Source: Thermocaproicibacter sp002397355 (lineage in GTDB: Bacteria; Bacillota; Clostridia; Oscillospirales; Acutalibacteraceae). Taken from it: DNA of 64,000 bases. The stretch is from assembly GCA_036830905.1 (NCBI GenBank), contig DAISNS010000001.1, forward strand, positions 1-64,000. The letters run 5' to 3'. A program made the translations under genes and the position numbers. Under the pieces are notes generated by a model that was not told where the DNA came from, did no database searches, and worked only from the letters and a program-made list of their open reading frames with translations. This document shows, piece after piece, positions 51,922 to 59,793 of the stretch. How positions within the stretch are numbered: position 1 is the stretch's first letter; each line of letters begins with the position of its first letter.

Positions 51922-52964
51922 TGCCGCACCGCCTCCATCCCGAGGCGCGACAGCGCGGAGTCCAGAACGGAAAGGACGAGCTTTTCGTAGGGCACGCCGC
52001 AGAACGCGGCCAGCATCGGGTAGTCGCTGTACCCCGGCGCCAGGCCGGGCAGCGGGTTGATCTCGATAAAGTAGACGGCGCCGTCCTCCGCCATGCGGAA
52101 GTCCACCCGGGCGAAGTCCCGGCATCCGAGCGCGCGGAACGCGCCCAGCGCCATGTCCTTCATCGCCTTTTCGGACTCGGGCGGAAGCTTTGCCGGGCAC
52201 TCGTAGCCGACGTAGTCCCGGTAGTTCTGCTTCACCCCGTAGCTGTATACCCTGCAGTGCTCGGCGGTGTCGCGGCGGAAGACGATTTCCATCGGCGGGA
52301 AGACGCGGACGCCGGCGCCGTTCCCGAGAATGCCCACCGTGAATTCGCGCCCGGAAATGTATTCCTCCGCCAGCATCGGCTCGCCGTAGAGGCTGAGGCC
52401 GCGCCGCAAAAGCGCGCGCAGCCCCTTTTCGTCGGAAGCGACGCAGGCGTCCGGGATGCCCTTGCTGGAACCCTCGGCGTTCGGCTTTACGATCACGGGG
52501 AAGCGCAGGCGCAGCGCGTCGATGTCCCGTTCGCTTTCCACCACGGCGTAGGCCGGCGTGCGGATGCCGTAGGTGGCGACGAGGCGCTTGGTCAGGGCCT
52601 TGTCCAGCGCGATGCAGAGCGCCGTTTCGTCGGATCCGGTGAAGGGGATCCCGAGAAGATTGAGCAGCGCGGGGATTTCCGCCTCGCGCCCCCTGCTGCG
52701 CAGGCCCTCCGAGATGTTGAACGCGATGTCGATGTGCGTTTTCTGGAGGTTCCCGGCCAGAGTGCCGTCGCCCTCCAGCAGGACGGTGCGGTAGCCGCCC
52801 GCCTTCAGCGCCTCCTGAATGGCCGCCACGGTGGCGGGGCTGTCGTACTCGGCCTCGGCGTCGGGGGCGGCGCCTTTCTCGGCGCCGTGCTTCGCGTTGT
52901 AAACAATGCCTACAACCGGTCCTCCGGGGTAATCGTCGGACTGATCTTCCATAGACTGTTCCAT
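51918..52964 (-). CDS. ATP-grasp ligase of the D-Ala-D-Ala ligase family
   Basis: A 348-residue ATP-grasp protein. The N-terminal domain resembles Ddl (VVGIVYNAKHG, ISEGLRSRGREAEIPALLNLLG), the ATP-grasp centre has KPNAEGSSKGI, and the C-terminal ligand part is FIEINPLPGLAPGYSDYP with the Mg-binding EIN. It is first in an operon with the aminomutase, so it may ligate beta-lysine or a peptide containing it, rather than D-Ala-D-Ala. The ATG is 12 bases from AGGAGG, rather far; no better start was seen. Confidence 0.85.
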   Translation of the reverse strand: MEQSMEDQSDDYPGGPVVGIVYNAKHGAEKGAAPDAEAEYDSPATVAAIQEALKAGGYRTVLLEGDGTLAGNLQKTHIDIAFNISEGLRSRGREAEIPALLNLLGIPFTGSDETALCIALDKALTKRLVATYGIRTPAYAVVESERDIDALRLRFPVIVKPNAEGSSKGIPDACVASDEKGLRALLRRGLSLYGEPMLAEEYISGREFTVGILGNGAGVRVFPPMEIVFRRDTAEHCRVYSYGVKQNYRDYVGYECPAKLPPESEKAMKDMALGAFRALGCRDFARVDFRMAEDGAVYFIEINPLPGLAPGYSDYPMLAAFCGVPYEKLVLSVLDSALSRLGMEAVRQ

Positions 52965-53022
52965 TGCCAGTGCTAGCCTCCTGCGTTTCCACGCATCGTA
53001 TTTACTTTTTAACGTTACGCAT

Positions 53023-53051
53023 GATATACAATAATCGGAGCGACAAGTCAA
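53023..53051 (-). promoter_or_regulatory. Sigma-A promoter of the ATP-grasp/aminomutase operon
   Basis: On the minus strand TTGACT (53046-53051), 17-base spacer, TATATC (53023-53028). Confidence 0.65.
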
Positions 53052-53105
53052 TAGCTTTTTCAATTTTTTCGGAAAAAATTTTCCGACCCGCCGGCCGGCC
53101 CTTCC

Positions 53106-53134
53106 TTGACAAAATCCGACATGTTTGATAGGAT
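53106..53134 (+). promoter_or_regulatory. Sigma-A promoter of the thioredoxin gene
   Basis: TTGACA (53106-53111), 17-base spacer, TAGGAT (53129-53134). Confidence 0.7.
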
Positions 53135-53165
53135 CGGCTCAGAAAGAAAAAAGGAGGTGGCGGCC

Positions 53166-53480
53166 GTGCCGCTGGAAACGATCACGCAGGAAAATTTCGA
53201 GCCCGAGGTCCTCGCGTCGCAGGTCCCGTTCGTCCTGGAGTTCTGGGCGCCCTGGTGCCCTTACTGCCGCCGCCTCGCGCCGGAGCTGGACAGGCTCGCC
53301 GCGCGGAGCGCCGGCGTGCGTTTCGGCAGGGTGAACGTCGACGAGCAGCCGTCTCTGGACGAGCGGTTCGATTACGAATACATTCCCACGCTCTTCCTGT
53401 TCCGGAACGGCCAGCGCAGCGCGATGCTTTCCGTCCCGTCCACCGGGGAGGAAGTGGAGCGCTGGCTCCGGGCAAATTGA
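53166..53480 (+). CDS. Thioredoxin
   Basis: A 104-residue thioredoxin with active site WAPWCPYCRR (CPYC in place of the usual CGPC) near residue 30 and the cis-proline IPTLFLF. The start is a GTG with AGGAGGTGG a few bases upstream. CPYC is a common glutaredoxin-like variant and lowers confidence in a generic thioredoxin role. Confidence 0.88.
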   Translation: MPLETITQENFEPEVLASQVPFVLEFWAPWCPYCRRLAPELDRLAARSAGVRFGRVNVDEQPSLDERFDYEYIPTLFLFRNGQRSAMLSVPSTGEEVERWLRAN

Positions 53481-53516
53481 AAACCGGCAGCCGCGCCGGA
53501 AAGCGGCCGATAGAAA

Positions 53517-53564
53517 ACGCGCCCCGAACGGCTTTCAAAACCGTTCGGGGCGCGTCTTTATCGG
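53517..53564. terminator. Bidirectional terminator between thioredoxin and the 53.7-55.4 kb gene
   Basis: A 15-base perfect stem (53517-53531 with 53541-53555) followed by CTTTATC on plus and by TTTTCTATC on minus. Confidence 0.85.
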
Positions 53565-53679
53565 CTTTCAAGGTCGCAAGGAAGCCCCTGTGCCGCGCCT
53601 TCGTGCCGGAGCAGGAAGGATTTGGACCCGGAAGAGGCCGGCGTAAATGCCTGCGCCGGCGAATCCTCCCGATATCCGT

Positions 53680-55434
53680 TCAGCCCTGGGAAAAAGCCGC
53701 GAGCATATCCAACTGTTCCCTGGAAATTCCGAAGCCGGCTAGAACGGCCGTCAGCTCGGGGTCCTTTTCCAGAGTTTTGGACAAAAATCCGATGCCGTTC
53801 ACGGAGAGCTCGTTCATCGCCGCGCCGGAACTGTCGTTTGCCAGATCGAGCACCTGGCTGGAATCGGGCTGCGGCGGGATGGACGCTCCGCCGGCAACGC
53901 CGCTCATGATCCCGGTCGACGAAACCGAGAGGACCCCGGGCACGGAAAGCCGAATCGTGCTGCTGAGCTGCTCTCCATTCAGAGCAGTTTCCAGCGTGAC
54001 GCTGGACTGATCCAGCTTCTCAAGCGTTTCCGGCAGGCCCGCCCGCTTTACATAGCCGTTCACCGCGTGGTCCGGATCGTACAGCGAGACCGCATATTTC
54101 CCGACCGCGACGTCGCGTCCCAAAAACGAAACCGTTTTGCAGCCGGAATATTCGACATTCACGCTGATGGCCTTCTGATCCTGCCCGTTCTGAATCTTCA
54201 GCTGCCGTTTTCCGGTTCCTTCCCCTGTTTTCGTATCGGAGAAGGTGAATCCTTCTTTTTGATTCAGCAGAAATTCAACCGTATATTTCTTATCGGACAG
54301 AAGATAATTCAACCGCCCCTTGTCGGTTTTATCGTCGATTTCATAAGAATGTGCCAGGAGCGTCCCGTTCCGGGAAAGGTAGGAAACCGCCGAAAACGTC
54401 ACGCCGTTCTTTTCGAGACCCAGCTTCGACAGCAAGCCGTCGATCAGTTTGCCATAGTCCTCTTTTGTCAGCTTTGCCGCAGGGGACTGCGACGGGTTGC
54501 CGGAGATTGCCGAAAACAGGCCGTAATTGTCGGATATCAAGGTATAAAGATAATCGTCGCTTTTGGCTGCCTGAGCAATCGCTTTCACCGTGGCCGCAGT
54601 CTGGGCCGCCGTAAGGGAAGCCGACAGCTTCTGCCCCTGAACGGCGGTGCCGTCGACCGTCGCGCTCTGATTATTTTCCGCCTTCACCTGCGCCGCGGAA
54701 AGCGAATCCGCGTAAATGGCGGCGAGCTTGTCCAGACTTGCCTGCAGTTTCTGCGGATCGTATTTGATCTTTGCAAGATTGTACGGGCTGAACGGGATGG
54801 CCGACTGGTCCCCGACGGACAGATATTTCTCCAGAATCTCCGGAATATGTACATAGGTTTTTCCGTCGCTGTAGATCAGTGAGTCCACCGTCAGCTTCAG
54901 CGCGGACGGGTCGGTCAGGACGGAAGTGGACTGTGTGCCCTTTTCGCCGGTCAGCGTCTTCGTGCTGATCTTCAGGCTGTTCAGGTATGCCACGGCCCTC
55001 TGGAGCGATGCGCTTTCGTCCGCCGACAGATTCATGTCCTTCAGGAACTGGTCTTCCACCTTGACGGTAAACCGGGAGGCGGAGGTCAGGGCTTTCCCCC
55101 TGGCGGTATTTTTGAAAAAGCCTAGGCCTTTGTCGAGACCAGTCACGATCTGGCCTGCGCTCGATTTCGCCGTTGCCAGCTCGATGTTCTGCGCATACTT
55201 GGTTTTTCCCTGGATCAGCTCCATAAAATCGCGATTGAAACAGAATGCGCCGACCAGCACGGCCCCGACCAGCACCGCGCAAATCGAAATCACGGCAAGC
55301 AGCGCCGGTTTCCGCTTTCCGGGCTTCTTTTCCGCCGCCTGTCCGTTCTGAAGGGAAGGATCCGCCTCTGCAGAGCCGGTCCCGTTTGGGGATTCTCCGC
55401 TGTCCGTGGGGTCGCCCGCATTTCCACTCGCCAT
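53680..55434 (-). CDS. Large membrane-anchored extracytoplasmic protein, unknown function
   Basis: A 584-residue protein I do not recognise. An acidic, Pro/Ser-rich cytoplasmic N-terminus (~40 residues) precedes one membrane helix (ISICAVLVGAVLVGAFCF region), after which a long, largely beta-rich extracytoplasmic domain follows, rich in Ser/Thr/Lys/Asp. Its visible GC content is lower than that of all neighbours, and it has no operon partner, which hints at recent acquisition. The ATG has AGGAGTG upstream, and a promoter lies further upstream. Confidence 0.65.
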   Translation of the reverse strand: MASGNAGDPTDSGESPNGTGSAEADPSLQNGQAAEKKPGKRKPALLAVISICAVLVGAVLVGAFCFNRDFMELIQGKTKYAQNIELATAKSSAGQIVTGLDKGLGFFKNTARGKALTSASRFTVKVEDQFLKDMNLSADESASLQRAVAYLNSLKISTKTLTGEKGTQSTSVLTDPSALKLTVDSLIYSDGKTYVHIPEILEKYLSVGDQSAIPFSPYNLAKIKYDPQKLQASLDKLAAIYADSLSAAQVKAENNQSATVDGTAVQGQKLSASLTAAQTAATVKAIAQAAKSDDYLYTLISDNYGLFSAISGNPSQSPAAKLTKEDYGKLIDGLLSKLGLEKNGVTFSAVSYLSRNGTLLAHSYEIDDKTDKGRLNYLLSDKKYTVEFLLNQKEGFTFSDTKTGEGTGKRQLKIQNGQDQKAISVNVEYSGCKTVSFLGRDVAVGKYAVSLYDPDHAVNGYVKRAGLPETLEKLDQSSVTLETALNGEQLSSTIRLSVPGVLSVSSTGIMSGVAGGASIPPQPDSSQVLDLANDSSGAAMNELSVNGIGFLSKTLEKDPELTAVLAGFGISREQLDMLAAFSQG

Positions 55435-55485
55435 GAAAAACACTCCTACAATATATTTTCTGTCGACTGAACAGAATGTAAAACA

Positions 55486-55515
55486 ATTATACCGGATTGA
55501 CTGATACAGGAACAA
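55486..55515 (-). promoter_or_regulatory. Sigma-A promoter of the 53.7-55.4 kb gene
   Basis: On the minus strand TTGTTC (55510-55515), 18-base spacer, TATAAT (55486-55491). Confidence 0.65.
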
Positions 55516-55565
55516 GCGGTAAATATTGGAGAATGTGGCGGTGTTTTCCGGCGGCCGGGCTCCGG

Positions 55566-56333
55566 TCAGCCGATCTTGTGCGCCGGCATGTGGACGCGCG
55601 TGTACTGGTTGCAGGCGTCATTGACTTCTTTTTTCTCCGTGATCACCTCGTAGAACTCGCTCAGCGGCGCGATGCGGCAGAGGAAGTCCCGGTTCATCTT
55701 CGAGGTGTCGCTCATCAGGATGGCTTTTTTGCTGTTTTCGATGAACTGGTGCTTGACGTAGTACTCGTCCTCGTTCGCCTCGCTGGCGCCGTTGCCGACG
55801 CTGAAGCCGCGGCAGGACATGAAGGCGAGGTCCGCGTTGTAGCGGCTGATGAAGTCCTTCGCGGAGAGGCCCACGAGCGACTTCGAGTTCTCGCGCAGCA
55901 CGCCGCCCGTGCACATGAGGCGCACGTTGGAGTAGTCGGAGAGCAGCAGCGCCGTCTTGAGGCCGTTCGTGATGACCTGCAGGCTGCTGAAGCGGTCCAG
56001 CATCTTCGCGAGGAGGAAGACCGTGGTGCTCGAGTCGAGGAAAAGCGTCATCCCGTTCTCGATGTGCTTCGCGGCCTGGTCCGCGATGGTCTGCTTGCGC
56101 AGGGAATTCTGGTTCTCGCGGAACGCGAGCGGATCCTCCGTGGAGCTGCCTTCCACGAGGACCGCCCCGCCGTGCGTGCGGTGGATCAGCTTGTTTTCCT
56201 CCAGCTGCTTGAGGTCGCGCCGGATGGTGGCGCCGCTTGCGAAAAGCTCGCGGCAGAGGTGGTCCACGGTGATGACTTTCCCGTTCTTGCGCATCAGCTC
56301 CAGTATCTGCTGTTTCCGCTCGTAGGCGAGCAT
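55566..56333 (-). CDS. DeoR/GlpR-family transcriptional regulator
   Basis: A 255-residue regulator. The N-terminal HTH (ERKQQILELMRKNGKVITVDHLCRELF, shown in parts) and the C-terminal sugar-phosphate isomerase-like sensor domain (LDSSTTVFLLAKML) are typical. Such proteins respond to phosphorylated sugars. It is divergent from the microcompartment operon and very likely represses it, with a sugar phosphate such as rhamnulose- or fuculose-1-phosphate as inducer. Confidence 0.92.
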   Translation of the reverse strand: MLAYERKQQILELMRKNGKVITVDHLCRELFASGATIRRDLKQLEENKLIHRTHGGAVLVEGSSTEDPLAFRENQNSLRKQTIADQAAKHIENGMTLFLDSSTTVFLLAKMLDRFSSLQVITNGLKTALLLSDYSNVRLMCTGGVLRENSKSLVGLSAKDFISRYNADLAFMSCRGFSVGNGASEANEDEYYVKHQFIENSKKAILMSDTSKMNRDFLCRIAPLSEFYEVITEKKEVNDACNQYTRVHMPAHKIG

Positions 56334-56374
56334 AAGAATCCCTCCGATGATTATTTTTGATCGGACTTGCGCGA

Positions 56375-56403
56375 ATAATAAAAAGTTATCGCATATTCAT
56401 CAA
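56375..56403 (-). promoter_or_regulatory. Promoter of the DeoR-type gene in the divergent control region
   Basis: On the minus strand TTGATG (56398-56403), 17-base spacer, TATTAT (56375-56380). The 178-bp gap to the aldolase is AT-rich; a matching plus-strand promoter was not clear. Confidence 0.55.
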
Positions 56404-56511
56404 TGTCCCCGCCAAATATAGCTTTTTTTGATCGTTGCTGATAAGATGATACCAGCATTAACGATTAAAATCAATCATGATGTTGAAATTAAATCGCAAA
56501 GGAGAAGACAT

Positions 56512-57345
56512 ATGGAATCAGCTTATGAGATCAAGAGGCAGATCTGCGACATCGGCCGCCGTATCTATACGAACGGCTTCGTCGCCGCGAACGACGGCAA
56601 TATCTCCGTCAAGGTGGGCGACAACGAGTTCTACTGCACGCCGACGGGCGTTTCCAAAGGCTTTCTTACCCCGGAGATGATCCTGCGCGTGGACGGCAAG
56701 GGCAACATGCTGGAGACGAACGCCAAGTACAAGCCTTCCTCCGAGTTCAAGATGCACCTGCGCGTCTACAGCGAGCGCAGCGACGTGCGCGCCGTCGTGC
56801 ATGCGCATCCGCCGTATGCGACGGCGCACGCCGTCGCCGGTCTGGCGCTCGACAACTATATTATGCCGGAAGCGATCATCTCCCTGGGCGAGGTTCCGCT
56901 GACCAAGTACGGCACGCCGTCCACCATGGAGATCCCGGACGCGATTTCCGGCGCGCTGCAGAACCACGACGCGGTGCTGCTGCAGAACCACGGCGCGCTT
57001 TCCGTCGGCAACGACCTGGTCCACGCCTACTACAAGATGGAAACGCTCGAGTATTTCGCGAAGATCAGCTTTTTGGCGAAACAGCTCGGCGGCTGCAAGG
57101 AGCTGACCTGCGAGCAGATCGAAAAGCTGCTTGAGGTGCGCAAGAAGATGGGCGTTCCGGGCCGCCACCCGGGCTGCGCGCAGTGCCAGTACCGCGGCAC
57201 CGACAAGTGCCACTGCCTCACGCCGGAGCAGAAGGCCGGTTTCGCCAAGGCGCCGGCAGCGCCCGCAGCCGCCGCGGTTTCCGCTCCCAGCGCGGAACTG
57301 ATCAGCGAGATCACGAAAAAAGTGCTCGCCGAGCTGAATAAGTGA
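56512..57345 (+). CDS. Class II sugar-phosphate aldolase, microcompartment-targeted
   Basis: A 277-residue aldolase of the FucA/RhaD family, expected to split fuculose- or rhamnulose-1-phosphate into DHAP and L-lactaldehyde with a zinc ion. Zinc ligands E78, H97, H99 and H160 (SSEFK, HAHPP, QNHGA) are in place. After the core (1-210) comes a four-cysteine cluster at C222, C225, C233 and C235, then an Ala/Pro linker and a C-terminal amphipathic helix (259-277) of encapsulation-peptide type. First gene of the BMC operon; start has GGAGAAG six bases upstream. Confidence 0.92.
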   Translation: MESAYEIKRQICDIGRRIYTNGFVAANDGNISVKVGDNEFYCTPTGVSKGFLTPEMILRVDGKGNMLETNAKYKPSSEFKMHLRVYSERSDVRAVVHAHPPYATAHAVAGLALDNYIMPEAIISLGEVPLTKYGTPSTMEIPDAISGALQNHDAVLLQNHGALSVGNDLVHAYYKMETLEYFAKISFLAKQLGGCKELTCEQIEKLLEVRKKMGVPGRHPGCAQCQYRGTDKCHCLTPEQKAGFAKAPAAPAAAAVSAPSAELISEITKKVLAELNK

Positions 57346-57361
57346 TAAAGGGCGGTTCGCA

Positions 57362-58318
57362 ATGAACCTTTCTGCCAGAAAAGGAGACACGGGTTTCGCC
57401 AGCACCGCCACGCGGAAGATGATCCCCAAGGACAGCCCGGTCTTTTCGCTCATCGGCTCGCTCGAGGAGCTGAATTCCGCCCTCGGGGCGGCGCGGCTCC
57501 GCGTCCGGCCGGACGTCGGCCGGATCGTCCGCTCGCTCCAGCAGGACGTGCTCGCGTTCCGGACGGAGCTTTCGGGCGGCCCGAAATTCGCGACGCGCGA
57601 AAAGGTCGCGGAGATGGAGAAATCCATCGACATGATCCTGCGCAGCGTCCCCGACGCGCCGGAGGAGATCCCCGGCGACAGCGAGGCCGGCGCGGGGTTC
57701 GCGATGGCGCGGGCCGTCGCCCGCCGCGCGGAGCGCTGGATGGTGTCCTGCAAGGATACGGGCGGCATCGGCCGGGACACGCTGGCCTGGGGAAACCGCC
57801 TTTCGGAGTTCATCGGGGCCATTTCCCGCCTCGCCGCGGCGAACGCGCCGGCGCCCCGGAGCCCGCTGGCCGCGCCCGACGCCCCGGCCCTTCCGCCGGA
57901 CGGCGAAAGCTTTCTGGAAAAAGGGCTGTGGCTTTGCCGCAGCGTGATCGCCAGGGCCGCCGGGATGCCGCTGCCGGTTGTGACGGCAGTGTGCGACGCG
58001 GGCGGCAACACGGTCGCCGTGTTGCGCGCGGACGGCGCGTTCCTTGCCAGCGTCGATATTGCCGAGAATAAGGCGTTTACGAGCGTCTCCCTGAAAATGC
58101 CGACCGAGGACCTGGAAAAGCTCGCCGCGCCCGGCGGCCCGCTTTACGGGATCCAGAACACGAACGGCGGCCGCATCGTCATCTTCGGCGGGGGAGTCCC
58201 GCTCACCGTCCACGGCACCCTCGCGGGGGGCTTCGGCGTGAGCGGGGGCACCGCGGAGCAGGACACCGGCCTCGGCCGCTATGCAGGAAAGATTTTCAGC
58301 GAGAGATATAATCGATAG
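57362..58318 (+). CDS. PduO-like protein (cobalamin adenosyltransferase-like + GlcG/HbpS domain)
   Basis: A 318-residue two-domain protein. Residues 1-160 resemble PduO/MMAB ATP:cob(I)alamin adenosyltransferases: GDTGFAS near residue 8, SLEELN (33-38, normally xxDELN), ARAVARRAER (116-125) and NRLSE (145-149, normally NRLSD). A Pro/Ala linker leads to a C-terminal heme-binding GlcG/HbpS domain (from ~185). The altered motif residues leave activity uncertain. It follows the aldolase after 16 bases. B12 supply would fit a B12-dependent diol dehydratase; none is in the window. Confidence 0.8.
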   Translation: MNLSARKGDTGFASTATRKMIPKDSPVFSLIGSLEELNSALGAARLRVRPDVGRIVRSLQQDVLAFRTELSGGPKFATREKVAEMEKSIDMILRSVPDAPEEIPGDSEAGAGFAMARAVARRAERWMVSCKDTGGIGRDTLAWGNRLSEFIGAISRLAAANAPAPRSPLAAPDAPALPPDGESFLEKGLWLCRSVIARAAGMPLPVVTAVCDAGGNTVAVLRADGAFLASVDIAENKAFTSVSLKMPTEDLEKLAAPGGPLYGIQNTNGGRIVIFGGGVPLTVHGTLAGGFGVSGGTAEQDTGLGRYAGKIFSERYNR

Positions 58319-58343
58319 AAAAACAGGAGGTCGATACGCGATC

Positions 58344-59774
58344 ATGGAAGTAACCCAGGGACAAATCGAACAGATCGTCCGCCAGGTCGTGGCCGGGATG
58401 TCCGGCGGCGAGTCCCCGAAACGGAGCGGGGAAGGGACCGTCGTGGACGGCAAGCGCTACCTCGGCGTGTTCACGGATATGAACGAAGCGCTGGAAGCGG
58501 CGCACGAGGCGCAGCTCACCGTGCGCGACATGACGCTGGAGCGCAGGGAGGAGATCCTGTCGGAGATCCGCAAGCTCACCCTCGCGGAGGCGCAGACCAT
58601 GGCGGAGATGGGCGTGGAGGAAACCGGCATGGGCCGTGTGAAAGACAAGGCGCTCAAGCATTATTACGTCGCGACAAAGACGCCGGGCACCGAGGACCTG
58701 AAGACGGAGGCCATTTCCGGCGACTGCGGCCTCACGCTCCTCGAGCACGCCCCCTACGGCGTGATCGGCGCGATGACGCCGTGCACCAACCCCAGCGAGA
58801 CGATCCTCTGCAACTCCATCGGCATGATCGCCGGCGGCAACTCGGTCGTCTTCAACCCGCACCCGCGCGCGATCAAGACCTCGATGTACGCGGTGGACCT
58901 CGTCAACCGCGCGTCCAAGACGGTCGGCGGGCCGCTGAACCTGGCCTGCTGCGTCTCCAAGCCCACGATGGAGACCTCGGACATCATGGTCAAGAGCCCC
59001 TATGTGAAGATGCTCGTCTGCACCGGCGGCCCGGGCGTCGTGAAGGCGATGCTCTCCTCCGGCAAAAAGGCGATCGGCGCGGGCGCCGGTAACCCGCCGG
59101 TCATCGTCGACGAAACGGCGGACATCAAGAAGGCCGGCAAGGACATCATCGACGGCTGCTGCTTCGACAACAACCTGCCCTGCGTGGCGGAAAAAGAGGT
59201 TTTCGCGCTGCAGCCCATCGCCGACGAGCTGATCTTCGTCATGCAGCAGAACGGCGCCTACCTCATCAACAACGACCAGATGCACCAGCTCGAAAAAGTC
59301 GTGCTGATGGAGAAGGGCGGCAAAAAGGTCATCAACAAGAGCTGGGTCGGCAAAGACGCGAAGCTCATCCTGCACCAGATCGGCGTCGAGGTGGAAGACA
59401 GCGTCCGCTGCGTCATCTGCGAGGCCCAGGAGATGGACCCCTTCGTCCAGACGGAGCTGATGATGCCGATTCTCCCGATCGTCCGCGTGCCGGACATCGA
59501 CACGGCCATCCGGATGGCCGTCAAGGCGGAGCACGGGAACCGCCACACCGCGCACATGCATTCCAAGAACATCGACAACCTCACAAAGTTCGCCAAGGCG
59601 GTCGAGACGACCATTTTCGTCAAGAACGCCCCGTCCTACGCGGGCATCGGCGTCGGCGGCGAAGGCCACTGCACGTTCACGATCGCCGGCCCCACGGGCG
59701 AGGGACTGACCTCCGCGCGCAGCTTCACCCGCTACCGCAGGTGCACCATGGTCGATTCGTTCCGCATCGTTTGA
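58344..59774 (+). CDS. pduP: CoA-acylating aldehyde dehydrogenase (PduP-like), microcompartment-targeted
   Basis: A 476-residue aldehyde dehydrogenase converting propionaldehyde or lactaldehyde plus CoA and NAD+ to acyl-CoA. The catalytic cysteine is C280 in NNLPCVAEKE. Residues 1-18 (QGQIEQIVRQVV core) form an amphipathic encapsulation helix, joined by a ~20-residue linker. The ATG at 58344 has CAGGAGG upstream; the earlier in-frame start is inside the PduO-like gene. Alcohol dehydrogenase and PduL genes complete the acyl-CoA route. Confidence 0.94.
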   Translation: MEVTQGQIEQIVRQVVAGMSGGESPKRSGEGTVVDGKRYLGVFTDMNEALEAAHEAQLTVRDMTLERREEILSEIRKLTLAEAQTMAEMGVEETGMGRVKDKALKHYYVATKTPGTEDLKTEAISGDCGLTLLEHAPYGVIGAMTPCTNPSETILCNSIGMIAGGNSVVFNPHPRAIKTSMYAVDLVNRASKTVGGPLNLACCVSKPTMETSDIMVKSPYVKMLVCTGGPGVVKAMLSSGKKAIGAGAGNPPVIVDETADIKKAGKDIIDGCCFDNNLPCVAEKEVFALQPIADELIFVMQQNGAYLINNDQMHQLEKVVLMEKGGKKVINKSWVGKDAKLILHQIGVEVEDSVRCVICEAQEMDPFVQTELMMPILPIVRVPDIDTAIRMAVKAEHGNRHTAHMHSKNIDNLTKFAKAVETTIFVKNAPSYAGIGVGGEGHCTFTIAGPTGEGLTSARSFTRYRRCTMVDSFRIV

Positions 59775-59793
59775 GTAAGGAGGGATTTTGAAT

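Noticed and set aside
50806..52992. One long frame spanning the aminomutase and the ATP-grasp gene
   Set aside because: Its N-terminal half is the wrong frame of the ATP-grasp gene; the aminomutase starts at 51921 with the ATGA overlap.
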